Assembly: GCA_036023115.1 (NCBI GenBank)
Contig: JAYKKT010000061.1
Location: forward strand, 13,847,001-13,911,000
DNA: 64,000 nt
From: Brasenia schreberi
Lineage: Eukaryota; Streptophyta; Magnoliopsida; Nymphaeales; Cabombaceae
Reading direction: 5' to 3'
Both the position numbers and the translations under genes were made by a program. The notes beneath the pieces are model-generated. The model had not been told where the DNA came from, made no database searches, and was given only the letters and a program-made list of their open reading frames with translations. Numbering within the stretch: the first letter of the stretch is position 1; every line of letters begins with the position of its first letter. Positions 34,453 through 46,114 of the stretch are shown in pieces.

Positions 34453-35312
34453 AATGCCTCTCTTTGGTATTATCTAAATTTATTTGGATAATGGCGAAGA
34501 AGACAACACCCCTATTTAATTTTTGGCTAGATTCATCCTCGAGAATATGGGATCGTCCCAGTTTTGAGAAAAACTTTTATTTTGTGCCCAATAAGAGGGG
34601 ATTTTCGCCAAAGGGGACTTTACCTAATGTGGCGCTAGTCCTAAATGGGATTGTGTAAAATGTCCATGCGTGCACATATGAGTGAATGACATGGAATGAT
34701 ATGCTAGGAAGTAAGGTTTCCTAGAGACTTAATGGAATGGTCGAACATAGGAGTCTTATGAAGACCTGCTGCACCAAGTGAGCTGGTCTTAGGTTGCTCG
34801 ATGTTCGAGGTTTTCTTAATCTCTTTTTGAAAGAGGAAAACTCCTTTTAGCCTCAATTCTAAGGATTTTCAGCTTTTCGTGTTTCCCTTTACTTCAGTCT
34901 TGACCCTTGCTAATCTAGCGGAGGTTTTATAAGAAAATCAAGCAACATTTCAAAATTTCTATGCCTTACTCAAACGTATAATTCTCAAACAAGATGACAT
35001 TCAAGTAAGCAAATCCTATTTTTACTTTAGGACTCCTTAAAATGAACCTTTCTTCACTTGGGATAAGTCGCAGGGATGGGGAAAGAATTACCACGGTCCC
35101 TTCTGGAGTGTCTCGTGGTTTGAGGCAAAGAGGCGAAAAACTGCTCTTTTGAGCTTTTGGCTATTTTTACTTTCTTTTCTAGAGGGTCTCCCTTTGAGAG
35201 TATTTTTTCTTTGTTCTCTCTTTTTCATAGAAGAAACGATTTTTCTTTTTGGATTCAGCTTTCTTTTGGAAAGAGATTTTTATAGGGATTTTCCTTTTTA
35301 CCTTTTGCTTTT
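34453..35312 (-). other. 3' noncoding domain of an internally deleted retroelement
   Basis: Next to the LTR come an AAAGAGAGGCAT-type polypurine tract and the TTATCTAAAT/ATTTGGATAAT palindrome (34468-34495). The rest matches the region downstream of integrase in elements B and D, including the CTCC/GGAG hairpin region (35186-35215). No coding sequence remains: gag and pol are deleted and it joins LTR sequence directly at about 35313. Confidence 0.8.
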
Positions 35313-35448
35313 GAGGCTACTTTTGATCAGGCTCCACCTGTTGGATTTGGGCTTTTATAAAATGAGGACTCTGCCCAAGTTTGTAAAATTCGCATTTTGA
35401 ACGGGGTTTAAAATAGAAGTTTAAAGCTTTCGCAACTCTTGGGTTTCT
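35313..35448 (-). repeat. Small LTR 5'-end fragment
   Basis: This 136-bp piece repeats 34228-34366 of the neighbouring LTR (TTTTGATCAGGCTCCACCTG and following) and is joined to the truncated 3' side of the next LTR at GGGTTTCTGG/GCGCATTTTG. It marks the deletion joint of the element. Confidence 0.8.
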
Positions 35449-38020
35449 GGGCGCATTTTGAATAGTCTTCACCCTAAGACTTTGAGTTTTAGCTATTTAG
35501 GCCTGATATGTGTGTGAATATGTGGCATATTTTCAATGTGGTTTATGCGTAGATTCGGGGTGCTTTTATAAGCTAACGAATGCAAAGATGCACAAATATT
35601 TTCGGGTTTTGAGAGGATGATGTGAGCTAGGCTCAAATTGAAAGCACAACTCACACAACTTAATGTAAATACCCGAAATTGAAGTACAACTCACGCAGCT
35701 TAATGTAAATACCCGAAATGTAAAGCAACTCACACGACTTAATGTAAATCAACGTAAAGTAAACTCACACAACTTGAAAATATATAAGTATGTTATATCC
35801 TATGAGCAACAAATGCTCAAAATGTGTGTGAGAGTGGAGAGCGGAAAGGCTCGAGTGCTTTTGTGTGCTTCTCGTGTGAAATTGAAATGACAACTCACAC
35901 AGCTTTCACTAAAGTAAATACCCGAATACAAATATATACTTTAGCTTAAAAGCAGAAAGGCTCAATGTTTGTGTAAGTGTGAAATTTAAATGACAAACTC
36001 ACACGACTTGAATGTAACTACCCAAATTGAATTGCAACTCACACAGCTTTCACTAAAGTAAATACCCAAAGGGAAATATATACTTTAGCTTAAGAGCGAA
36101 ATGGCTCAATGTGTATGCAATCGTGTGCAATTAAGAGCGGAAAGGCTCAAGTGCATGTGGGTGTCCCTTGTGTACGATTAAGAGCGATAAGGCTCAAGTG
36201 TACGTGTGTGGTTGTGTATCAAGCACAAATATTACATTTCGGGGGGAGACTTCGCTCCATTATTACAACCCCGTATCGAATTGAATTGAATAAAAAAACC
36301 AATTTGATATATATTTCAAAAGACTTACACTTTTCCTAAGTTGAATTTGGGATTTTGCTAGGTCGTGTCCACCTTCTTTGTGTTGAGCCCGAGTCAAGGC
36401 ATCGTCATGTTGCAGCAAAGGGGTAAGTCCCTTGAAATGGTGAGCCTTGGTGACGTGCAGCCAAGAGGTAAGCCGATTGGGAGTGGGGTGACGTGAGAGT
36501 TGAGCTTGGGTTCACTTGGGGGCAGTCGAGTGCTTGAGGGTTTAGGTGGGTTGGGTTCGGCTAAGGTGTAGTTTAGACAAGTCCTAGCTAGGTGAGGTCG
36601 GGCCTGGCCGTGGGAGTTGGTCCTAGTTAGGTTTAGGATGGGATTTGATAAACGGGTATGGGCTAGGTGAGGCTAGCACCTAGCTTGGTTAGGGCTTGTA
36701 GGGGTTTTGTTAAGGCCGGTGCACGGCCAATAGGTCTTGGCCGAGTGTTAGGTGCACTCGGCTGGCTTAGGGGTAGGACCTAGATGGGTCACGGGACAGG
36801 GGCATGGCAAGGCAGGTATGACTGATGAAGGGTGGTGCGGGGCGCAACATGGGGCGCACAGCAGGCTGGGGCTGTGTCGTACAGGGCGCGCGCAATAGGG
36901 TGTGGCGCACGGTGCGGCAGGGGTTGTGGCGCGCAGGAGGGCGCGCAGCCGGTTGGGGGTGGTGTTGGGTGTAGCCGGGTGTAGCACGGGTGTGCTTGGG
37001 CTGGGCTTAGGGGCTGGGTTTGGGTTTGGTGGATTAGGTCACGACTAGGTTAGGGTTAGGTTGGGTCGAGCCTAGGCTAGGTTAGGGTTAGGTTTTAGGA
37101 GACCTACCTCTTGGAGCCGGTCCACCGTGCGCCGTCCATGCTGAGTCCACCTTGGTGCAACCTCCCCTTCGATCCAAGCGCACCTTGTTGCAGCCCTTAT
37201 GTTAGGTCTAGCTTTATACAAGGCTTGAACCCACACCCTTGATCAAGCCCACATGGATAGGACTCATGGCTAAGACCCACTCTCTCCCTCTCTCTCCTCC
37301 CAAGAGATTTCACGTGAACTTTTTATGCCCCCCTTGCTTCTATTTATAGGCAAGGGGATGGGTCTTGGGTTTCGATCTTAAATTTGAATCTTGGAATCCA
37401 AATCCGATCCAAATATTATTTAGGTTTGGATCTGGATCTTGGATTTGGGTTTTGAGATCCAGATTCTATTCAAATATATTTGGGTTTGGATCTGGATATT
37501 GAGATCCAAATCCGATTCAAATATTATTTGGGTTTGGATCTAGATATTTTGGTTCAAATCCAATCCAAATTTTTCTGCTCCTTTCTTTGAGTCCTTTCCA
37601 GCGCTTTCCACAGTCGGTTTTGAGCGGGCTCTAGTTCCTCGGTGACCCAATTTCAGCCTGGGTTTTCCTAAGTTCTTTTTCCGACTGATGTTCTGCTTCT
37701 CAGGACATTTTGGCATCTGTTTTCATCCGCCTTTTTCCGTTTTTGGCCGATTTCTGGTGCTATCAATCTTAGATTTCCCCACGGACTCCGTTCTTCATTC
37801 TGACAGGTCGTGTCTTGAATTTCTATTGACTTCATCAGGTTCTTGGCCTTTTTATGCACTCTAGAGGTGCTTTTGCTTTTTGACCCAAATTACGATTTTG
37901 GCCTTCTATCGGGCTTTTCTCCGAACAGGCTTGAATTTTTCTTCTTTCTCTTGCTTTGGCCTTGAGATGGCTTTTGAAGTTTTGGGAGCTTTGAAAATTG
38001 GAATTTTTTTGGGTGTTTAC
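35449..38020 (-). repeat. LTR E, 5' LTR of the deleted element, 3'-truncated
   Basis: The true LTR start is at 38020 (TGTAAACACCC on the minus strand); its U5 end is missing at 35449. It contains four ATCCAAA/TTTGGAT units (37375-37575), TATA (rc of 37341-37350), TTCACGTGAA (37309-37318) and the conserved block (36228-36268). It is inserted inside a family-2 LTR fragment that continues at 38021. Confidence 0.88.
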
Positions 38021-38302
38021 AATCTTCATATCCAACCTAATATGCTTTGTAATTTGATTTATTTCGAGAGGATAAGCCTCTCATTTGGTCTATCATTCAC
38101 TTCCGGACTTGATTTCGATCTCGAATTGGATTGGGTCTTCACATGTTCATCTGATTGGTCTTGAATCACCTGGGCTTTTTAACTTGGATGTTAAAAACCT
38201 TTATTTTGGAGAGTTAAAAGATTTAAACTTTAAAGAGGTTTTCAATCATTGGATTTTCGAGATTGGGAGTTTGAAAAAAAAGATTTGATTTTGGGTGTTT
38301 AC
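38021..38302 (-). repeat. Family-2 LTR fragment (LTR K)
   Basis: The reverse complement starts TGTAAACACCCAAAATCAAA at 38302 and matches the first ~280 bp of solo LTR H (46378 onward), including GTGAAGACCCAATCCAATTC and GAGGCTTATC. It is cut by LTR E on its left. On its right it abuts an integrase reading frame, so its element had inserted there. Confidence 0.88.
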
Positions 38303-38945
38303 AGCTATGGATCATGCTCATGCATACCGGCAAAAGATAGCCTGACATTATGAAAAGCATATGAAGGCACACCACTTCAAAGTGGGAGACCTTGTATTGA
38401 AAATCATCCACCATTGTGGCCCACATCCACTTGGAAAGTGGCGGCCCAAGTGGGATGGTCCCTATGTCATAAGGGGAACAACCATGAATAATACATATTG
38501 GTTGATTGATGTTAAGCGCGCAAATTTAGTAGATCCTATAAATGCCCAATACTTGAAAAAATATTATGTATAGGGTCTATGTAAAATTCTTTCGAAAAGA
38601 TTTTAAAATGGGTCTCCTTTGAACTTCTTGAAAGAAGGATCAAGATGGATTATATGGCCCTAAATGAGGGAATCGATGCTTTATGAAAAGTAGAGTTTTC
38701 AAAAATCATGTGGTAACATTTCAAAAATCTTTGGCTTACAAAATAGAGCCTTGTTCAATATAGCAAAATATTTTCAAATGGTAGATAATATTATGAAATA
38801 GGATGATCATGGTTAAATCAAGTAACCAAAGGGATAAGTCTCCCCATTTTACTTCTCTCCTCAAAAAAGAAAAATTGGCAAAACCGAAAGCAAAAAAGAA
38901 TGCAAAAACTCCTCCAAAAAGAGGTCTTCCTTCATATAGAAAGAG
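38303..38945 (+). pseudogene. pol: Integrase C-terminus and 3' noncoding of another copy (L)
   Basis: The plus-strand frame MDHAHAYRQKIA-stop-HYEKHMKAHHFKVGDLVLKII ... KWDGPYVIRG ... LKKYYV ends at TAG about 38573. A CGA codon became TGA in the first line. Beyond it, 38574-38945 matches the 3' noncoding domain of element B and ends abruptly at 38945/38946 in opposite-strand RNase H sequence. Confidence 0.88.
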
Positions 38946-39129
38946 GGGATATGAGGATGATTCCTGCCCCTGTCCCTCTTTGGTTTCGTGCCCCATCGAA
39001 GTGCATCTTCCACACTTGGTTTCCATTTGAGCAGTTTGATAAAATATGGTTTTGAAATTGGTTTTGAAAGACGCCTTCGTCGGGCATTTTATCAAGTGTG
39101 GGATATGAATCCTCTAAAGGGAAGTCAGC
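38946..39129 (-). pseudogene. pol: RNase H fragment of a retroelement
   Basis: About 60 codons on the minus strand match the start of the second RNase H: ADFPLEDSYPTLDKMP and VWKMHFDGARNQRGTGAGI. Both ends are abrupt joins, to opposite-strand copy L on the left and to LTR sequence on the right. A relic of recombination. Confidence 0.88.
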
Positions 39130-39932
39130 CATGTGCGCAGTCCATGCCGAGCCCACCTTGGTGCAGCCTCCCCTTCGGTCCAAGCCCACCTTGTTGCAGC
39201 CCTTTTGCTAGGTCTAGGTCCATACAAGGCGTGAACCCACACCCTTGATCAAGCCCACATGGCTAGGACCCATGGCTAAGACCCACTCTCTCACTCTCTC
39301 TCCTCCCAAGAGATTTCACGTGAACTTTTTATGCCCCCCCTTGCTTCTATTTATAGGCAAGGGGATGGGTCTTGGGTTTGGATCTTCGATCTTGATCTTG
39401 GATTTGGGTTTTGAAATCCATATTCAATTCAAATATATTTGGGTTTCGATTTGGATATTTTGGTTCAGATCCAATCCAAATTTTTCTGCTCCTTTCTTTG
39501 AGTCCTTTCTAGCGCTTTCCACAATCGGTTTTGAGCGGGCTTCGGTTCCTCGGCGACCCAATTTCGGCCTCGGTTTTTTCCAAGTTCTTTTTCCGACTCA
39601 TATTCTGCTTCTCACGACATTCTAACGTGTGTTTTCATCCTCCTTTTTCTGTTTTTATCTGATTTCTAGTACTATCGATCTCAGATTTCCCCACAAACTC
39701 CGTTCTTCATTCTTACGGGTCGTGTCTTGGACTTTTGTCGACTTCATCTGGTTCTTGGCCTCTTTATTCACTCTAGAGCTACTTTTTCTTTTTAACCCAA
39801 ATTACGATTTTGGCCTTCTGTCGGGCTTTTCTCCGAACGGGCTTGAATTTTTCTTCTTTCTCTTGCTTTGGCCTTGAGATGGCTTTTGAAGTTTTGATGC
39901 TTTGAAAATTGGAATTTTTTGGGGTGTTTACA
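39130..39932 (-). repeat. Truncated LTR (U3 part), 3' LTR of a deleted element
   Basis: On the minus strand it starts TGTAAACACCCCAAAAAATTCC at 39932 and matches LTR E closely (GGTGCAGCCTCCCCTTCGGTCC segment, TATA rc of 39347-39357, TTCACGTGAA near 39317). It is cut at 39130. The polypurine tract adjoins on the right. Confidence 0.88.
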
Positions 39933-40064
39933 GATACCCCTCTTTGGCATTATCCAAATTGATTTGGATAATAGCAAAGAAGAAAACACTCCATTTGTGA
40001 TTTTTCTCCCAAATTTTCTCGAGAATACATCATTCTTTGCTTCGTAAAAACCTTGTTTTCTTTG
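39933..40064 (-). other. Polypurine tract, palindrome and 3' noncoding domain, part 1
   Basis: GATACCCCTCTTTGG is the reversed polypurine tract, followed by the palindrome CATTATCCAAATT/GATTTGGATAATAG (39948-39974). Interrupted at 40064 by solo LTR F; it resumes at 42494. Confidence 0.85.
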
Positions 40065-42493
40065 TGTAAACACCCCGAAATCCCACGAATTCCTTAAAAC
40101 AAACCTGGTTTTGTACAAGCAGACCCAAAGGGCCATTTTGAGTCTGGAAACCCAGGAGCCTTCCAGACAACCCTGTACATACGTTTTGAACTCTATATTT
40201 CGAAAACATACAATATAGCTTTTAAAACCCTTTTAAAACATGTTTTGAAACCCCGAAGTGGCTTGGCCCGATCAAGACAGGACCAGGAAAGCTAGAAGGC
40301 CCTCACCTCAGCCCAGCCGGCTCCACTCTCCACCTGCCCGCCTGCTCCACTCTCCACCTGCTCCACTCTCCACCTGCTCCACCAGCTCTACCTGCACCGC
40401 CACCTTCCCTCTTCCATCCACCACCATTCCCCAGCCGGACGCCACCACCTTCACCCAATCGAACCAGCCGAGCCCCCATCCACACCCGGCTTCTCCTTGC
40501 CTTCCACCGCCTCTCCCCATTCGGTAAGTACCCTGCACCTTACCTAGCTCCTTCTCTACTCCCTCTCCACTCCCAGCCACCCACCATACCATCACCTTAC
40601 CTACCCAACAGCCCCTCGCCGCCACCACTCCCACTTGGCCAAACCTTAGCCGCCCCAACCGTTTGCCCCCTACCTAACTCACCTCAACTATACCCGGCCA
40701 CCCTATTAGATTTCCTAAGACTTGCCCGTGACACTCCCTTAAACCTACTATTCTCACTATCACCTAGCCCCATCCCCTAACTAGCTACCTTCCCATACTC
40801 CAACCTTAGTCACCCTAGCAGCCCGCCACCACCACATCTTCCTAGTCGGCCACTCCAACCGACTATTCCTTCATTCGGCCAGTCATCACCCTTCCCCTAG
40901 GTGTCCCATTCGGCCTTCCCACAAACTCTCCTTTAGGTCCAGTTTCCCTAAACACTCAACTCCCCTAGTGACCCTAAAAACTCACTCGTTCAGTCCCTCT
41001 AACCCCCCACCTCGAGGCGACATCCACTTGCAGCCGGCCAGCACCTTTGGTCACCTATCCTCGCGGAGCTCCCGTTTGCAGCCCAAGGCGAAGCCAAGCC
41101 CACGCCCAAGCAAGGCCTCTACGGACCAGCTACTCGTAAGTGCCTAAACTCGGTCCTTAGTTGTATACTTGCTTGAGATTCAATTTGATACGGGGTTGTA
41201 ATAACGGAGCATAGTCTCCCCCCGCTTGTAATAACGTGGCTTGGCACAACCACACACGTGCACTCTCTTAGTCGTGCACGATTTTGAACACACACGGGCC
41301 TAATCAGCCCCTAATACATAAGTGTATATATATACTTTCATTTTCGAAGGGTTTTGTTTAAGTTGGGTGCGTTGTCTTTCAATTCAAGCACTCACACACA
41401 TTGAGCTTTCGCTCTTAGTTGAAAGACCCAAGTAAGGGCCGACCTATACTATTTGGGTTTCATTTCATGTCGTGTGAGTAAGTCTTTCAATTCAAGCACT
41501 CTCACACACATTGAGCTTTCGCTCTTATTTGAAAGACCCAAGTAAGGGCCGACCTATACTATTTGGGTTTCATTTCATGTCGTGTGAGTAAGTCTTTCAA
41601 TTCAAGCACTCTCACACACATTGAGCCTTCGCTCTTATTCCCAAGACCTTAGTAAAGGCCTTATTGCAGTTATATTTGGGTTTCATTTATGTCGTGTGTG
41701 TAGTACTTCAATTCAAGCACTTTCACACACATTGAGCCTTCGCTCTTACTCCCCAAGACCTTAGTCAAGGCCATACTGCAATTTATATTTGGGTTTAATT
41801 TCATGTCATGTGTGTAAGTATTTCAATTCAAGCACGCACCCACATTGAGCCTTCGCTCTTATTTGCAAGACCCAAGTAAGGGCTCATATACATAATCTAT
41901 ATACATATCTCCCTTCGGTTATTTCCCTTCGGTTATTTCCCTTCGGTTATTTCCCTTCTGTTATTTCCCTTCAGTATTGTCTTTACATTTCGGGTTTTCC
42001 CTTTGGAGTAGCGTGAGTTTGCATTGCATCTATGCCATACCACGAGGTAGGACGCATATTGCATCGAAGCAAGCCCCGCTCGAATTCGCCCATGTAGTGG
42101 AGTGTTCATAACACACAAACTAGGTGGCCTGAAAAGGGATAAAAGAAAAGACTTAGGCACGTGCAAATCCACGTGATCTAAAACATGCAACCGCATCTTA
42201 AAGACCCAAAATAGACACCTCGAACCGCTTCGTAGACTTTCCTCCAAAAAACTCGATTTTTGCAAAGCATACAGACTGACCCTTGCGCATCGGTGCAAGA
42301 AGGTCTGCGACGACAAGAGCTTACTTGCTCACAGTCGCCACGTTTAGAAGTCAGTGTTAAAAATATCTTCGCTAGCTTAAGTAAGCTAGCTGGCATACCC
42401 TATTTGCATACATAGGCCTTAGACACACGAGAGGATCCGCTCCAAGCCCCGAAAGAGGTGAAGAGGTGGGGATTTTCGCGCGTCTACACTTTG
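40060..42493 (+). mobile_element. Solo LTR F with CTTTG target duplications
   Basis: The LTR occupies 40065-42488 (TGTAAACACCCCGAAAT to CGCGTCTACA), flanked by CTTTG at 40060-40064 and 42489-42493. With it removed, the interrupted 3' noncoding domain reads through. At 2.42 kb it is shorter than its relatives: the U3 part with the ATCCAAA array and TATA is missing near 40300. It keeps a donor-like CGGTAAGTACC (about 40523) and CGTAAGTGCC (about 41131), the conserved block (41196-41234) and the repeat array (41390-41850). Confidence 0.95.
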
Positions 42494-43260
42494 ACCACAA
42501 GAGAGGATTTTTTTTAGCAAAAAAGGGACTTTTCCTAGCTATTTTTCCTATATATAACCATGCATGAATGACTCTTTGAATGCATGCTTGAGTGAATTTT
42601 TTTATTTTTGGGGTTTTTGGGCCTGAAGAGAGCCCTTTGAGGCTGACAGCTCTCAGCAGGTTCTACCCATGTCTTTTTCACATTTTTTGAGTTTTTGAAC
42701 CTGGAGAGAGCCTTTTGAGGTTGTCTACTCCAAGCAGGTTCTACCCATGTCTTTTTGATATTTTTCGGGTTTTCGAGCATGGAGAGAGCCTTTTGAGGCT
42801 GTCTGCTCCAAGCAGGTTTTACCCATGTCTTTTCAACATTTGTGGGTTTTTTGAAAATTTCTTTTTCAAAAGGAACTCCTTTTATCTTTTATCGAAATGA
42901 CTTCCAATTTTTCATATTTCTCTTTATTCGGGTTTCAATACCTACTACTTGGTATAGGTTTTTTTGGTAGGAAATCTTGGAAAACATTTCAAAGTTTCAT
43001 TTCCTACAAAACAAAGTCGAGTTCTCAAACAAAATGAAATCCAAATAAGTAGATTCTATTCCTACTTTAGGATTTTCACAGTTGAACCTTTTCCCTTGGG
43101 GATAAGCTGCGGGGATATGGGAAAGAGATACCACGGTCCCTTCTGAAGCATCCTGTGGTTTTAGGCAAAGAGTTTGGAAAATTTGTTCTTTTGAGCTTTG
43201 GCTTTTTCTTTTTCTTTTTTAAGAGAAGACCTCTTTCGGAGGAGTTTTTGTATTCGCTGT
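42494..43260 (-). other. 3' noncoding domain, part 2, with a 78-bp minisatellite
   Basis: Continues the domain interrupted by solo LTR F. At about 42607-42845 three copies of a ~78-bp unit occur (GAGAGAGCCTTTTGAGG ... CAGGTTCTACCCATGTC). Because 78 is divisible by three, the minus strand reads a 26-residue repeat (KKTWVEPA ... CQPQ), but there is no evidence of translation. From 43080 it has the conserved GGGATA and CCACGGTCCCTTCTGAAGC blocks. It joins a truncated LTR near 43260. Confidence 0.8.
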
Positions 43261-43261
43261 T

Positions 43262-46114
43262 AAGATATGGGCAATTTTTGCACGGGTGTATGGGGTTTGC
43301 TTTGATGCAAGTATGCACCCTAACTCATGGTATGGCAAATATGCAATGTAAATTCACACAACTGAACGGGAAAACACGAAATTGAAAGACAATGCTTAAG
43401 GGAAATTGCAAAAGGAAATATAGCTATATCTTAAGAGCGGAAAGGCTCAATTGTGTAAGTGTATGCCATGTATAAATGGAAATGCAACTCACACAGCTGA
43501 ACCTTAAAACCCGAAATTTAAAGACATAGAAGAAGGGAGATACAGCTATATATATATATATGGGCCTGAAGGTCGCCAACGTGCGCATGTTGTGTTAGTG
43601 TGTAAATGGAAAGACAAACACACGCAGCTGAACTGGGAAAACGCAGCGAAAAGTATATAAATATGACTATATCTTAGCAACTTCCAAGGCCAAAATGGTG
43701 CGTGAGGTGCACGAGCAAGCACTCGGGTGTTCTTTGTGTGTGAGTGTGTAAATGAAAGACAAACTCACACGACTTAATGTAACAACCTAGCTTAATTGAA
43801 ATACATATATAGAATAAGAGTGAAAGCTCAATGCACACGTGTGTGAGTATATAAAATTAAAGACAACTCACGCAGCTCTTACTAGAGTCTTAGGAGTAAG
43901 AGCGAAGGCTCAATGGTGCACGTGGGTGCTTGTGTACGAGTAAGAGCTAAGACTCAAGTGCTTGTGTGTGCTTCGTGTAGCAAACCAAGTTATTACAATC
44001 GGGGGGAGACAAGGCTCCGTTAATACAACCCCGTATCCAAATTGAATCAAAGCATAGAGAGGAGATGTGAAATACTGAATTAAAACACTTACATGATTTG
44101 GATGTTTGTCCACTCCAATCTTCGCGAGTTTGCTTGGCTTCACACCCACAGATGAGTCTTCCTTGAAGCTTGAAGCAAAAGATGCCTAAATAGAGCCTTC
44201 AAGCTTGAGGGTTTGGCTTAAGGGATGAGGTTCACGACACTAAAGGGTGCTGGTTTTGGTGTGGGTATGGGATGGGTAAGGTGGCTGCGGAGGTGGGGAG
44301 TTGAGATAGGTCACGGCTGAGGTTGGGTTCGGTTGGGGTGTGGTGTGGAGTTGGGATGGTAGGCGTGGGGTCACGGCTAGGAGTTAAGAGAGCTAGGGAT
44401 ATCTAAGGTGTGGTAGATGGGAAATGTAAGGGGCTGGTGGCTGGGGGAGTTGGAGTGTGGGGCGAGTAGGGGAGCTGGGTGGAGTTGGAGTGTTGGTTGA
44501 CTAGGGGAGCCGGGTGGAAGGGAGTGTTGGGTGACTAGGGGAGCCAGGTGGAAAGGAGGTGGCAGGTGACGGTGTTGGCCAGGTGGAAGGGAGGTGGCAG
44601 GTGACGGTGTTGGCCAGGTGGAAGGGAGGTAGCAGGTGGAGGTTGGCCGGGTGGGAGGGAGGTGGCAGGTGGAGGTTGGCTGCGGAAAGTCGGGCAGCAG
44701 GTGGACGCCAGGCAGGTGGCAGGTTGGTAGGGAGCGTGCAGGGCGCACGCAGGGTGCGCATGGGGTGCGGGCAAGGTTAGGTTGGCCGGGTGCTTAGGGG
44801 ATGTGTGGGTAGTTTAGGTTTAAGGTGGGTTGGGGTGTTAGGTTAACCTAAGTGGGATTAGGGTAGGTCGGTTAGGTGGTTTAGAGGGATTAGGAAGAGT
44901 GGTTTAGGGAGGTTAGTAGGGCTTACCTTTTAACAATGGTTTAAGGTGTGCTTGAGCTTCGATTAGCCACCTTAAGCCTCTTGTCCAAGCAAATCAACCC
45001 TTCAATTAGGGTGGGGCAGCCCTTAACTAATCTTACACTAACCACAATTAATAAAACCCTAAACAAAGAAAGCACTAACCACTCACCTTGGACCTTCTCT
45101 CTCCTCCCTTGGATTTCACGTGAACCCCTTACAATGGACCTCCTCACCTCTATTTATAGGCATTTGAGGTGGGTCTTGGATTTGGGTTTGGGTTTGAGAT
45201 CTGGATCCAGACCCAAATCCAAACACTATTTGGATCTGGATTGTGGATCTTAGATATTTTGAGATCCATATTCAATCCAAATCCAACATTTTTATGGATA
45301 TAGATCTGGATATTTTGGTTCAGATCCAATCCAATCCAAACACTATTTGGATCCAATCTAAATCCAAACAATATTTGGATCGACCCAAACACTATTTGGA
45401 TTGGCCCAAGTCCAAACACTATTCACTATATGGATTTGGATCTAGATATTTATGGTCTAGATCTAAATCAAAATTTCTTTCGATAGTCCTTCTTGGCTTC
45501 TCGAGGTGAACGATCTGTGTGGGCCCTAGTTCCATCAGTGACCCGTCTGGTGTTGGGTTTCCCCAATCTATGTCGTCCTGACTCCTTTCTGCCTTTTGAA
45601 CTTCATTTTTGCTCATTTCTGGTCTTCCTAGTTCAGATACGGGATGCTTGAGTGAGAATGGTTGATCTTGCTTTCTGGTGCTCCGGGCTTGCAATCTTCT
45701 TCGTGCTTGGGCCTTCCTTTCGCTTTCGAACCTGGCTTTTATCAAGCCAGGTTGCTCTTCTGGGCTTTAGAACAAACTTCTAAAGCTGCTTTTGGTATTG
45801 GCCTTCGTGACCGGCTTGCTGGGCTATTTCTGAATCAGGTGTCGTCTTTGCATGCTCCACCTGTTCGCCTTTGGCTTTTGGGAAAATGGAGATTAGCCTA
45901 GGTTTCAAAAACTCCTATTTGATAAAGGGCTTCAAAACACTATTTATAGGATTAAAAGCCATATGTACAAGGTTTAAAATAGTATGTACATGTTTTCGAG
46001 TATGTACAGGGTTTCTGGAAGGCTCCTGGGTTTTTAGACTCAAAATGGCCCTTTGGGGCTGCTTTTGTAAACCAGGTATATTTTAGAAAGTCGTGGGATT
46101 TTAGGGTGTTTACA
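43262..46114 (-). repeat. LTR G, 5' LTR of a deleted element, 3'-truncated
   Basis: The start is at 46114 (TGTAAACACCCTAAAATCCC on the minus strand). It includes a dense U3 array of CCAAACACTATTTGGAT units (45180-45430), TATA (rc of 45150-45160), TTCACGTGAA (45114-45123), a G-poor leader, GTAAGTG (rc near 44086-44093) and the conserved block (43990-44028). Its last ~300 bp, the primer-binding site, gag and pol are deleted; it runs directly into the 3' noncoding domain. Confidence 0.88.

Noticed and set aside
34453..34500. Target duplication expected at the right end of the LTR at 31412-34452
   Set aside because: The flank is a polypurine tract of another internal domain, so no target site is present there.
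38803..39248. Plus-strand frames across 38803-39248 as a gene
   Set aside because: They span the joint of three unrelated retroelement fragments on opposite strands.
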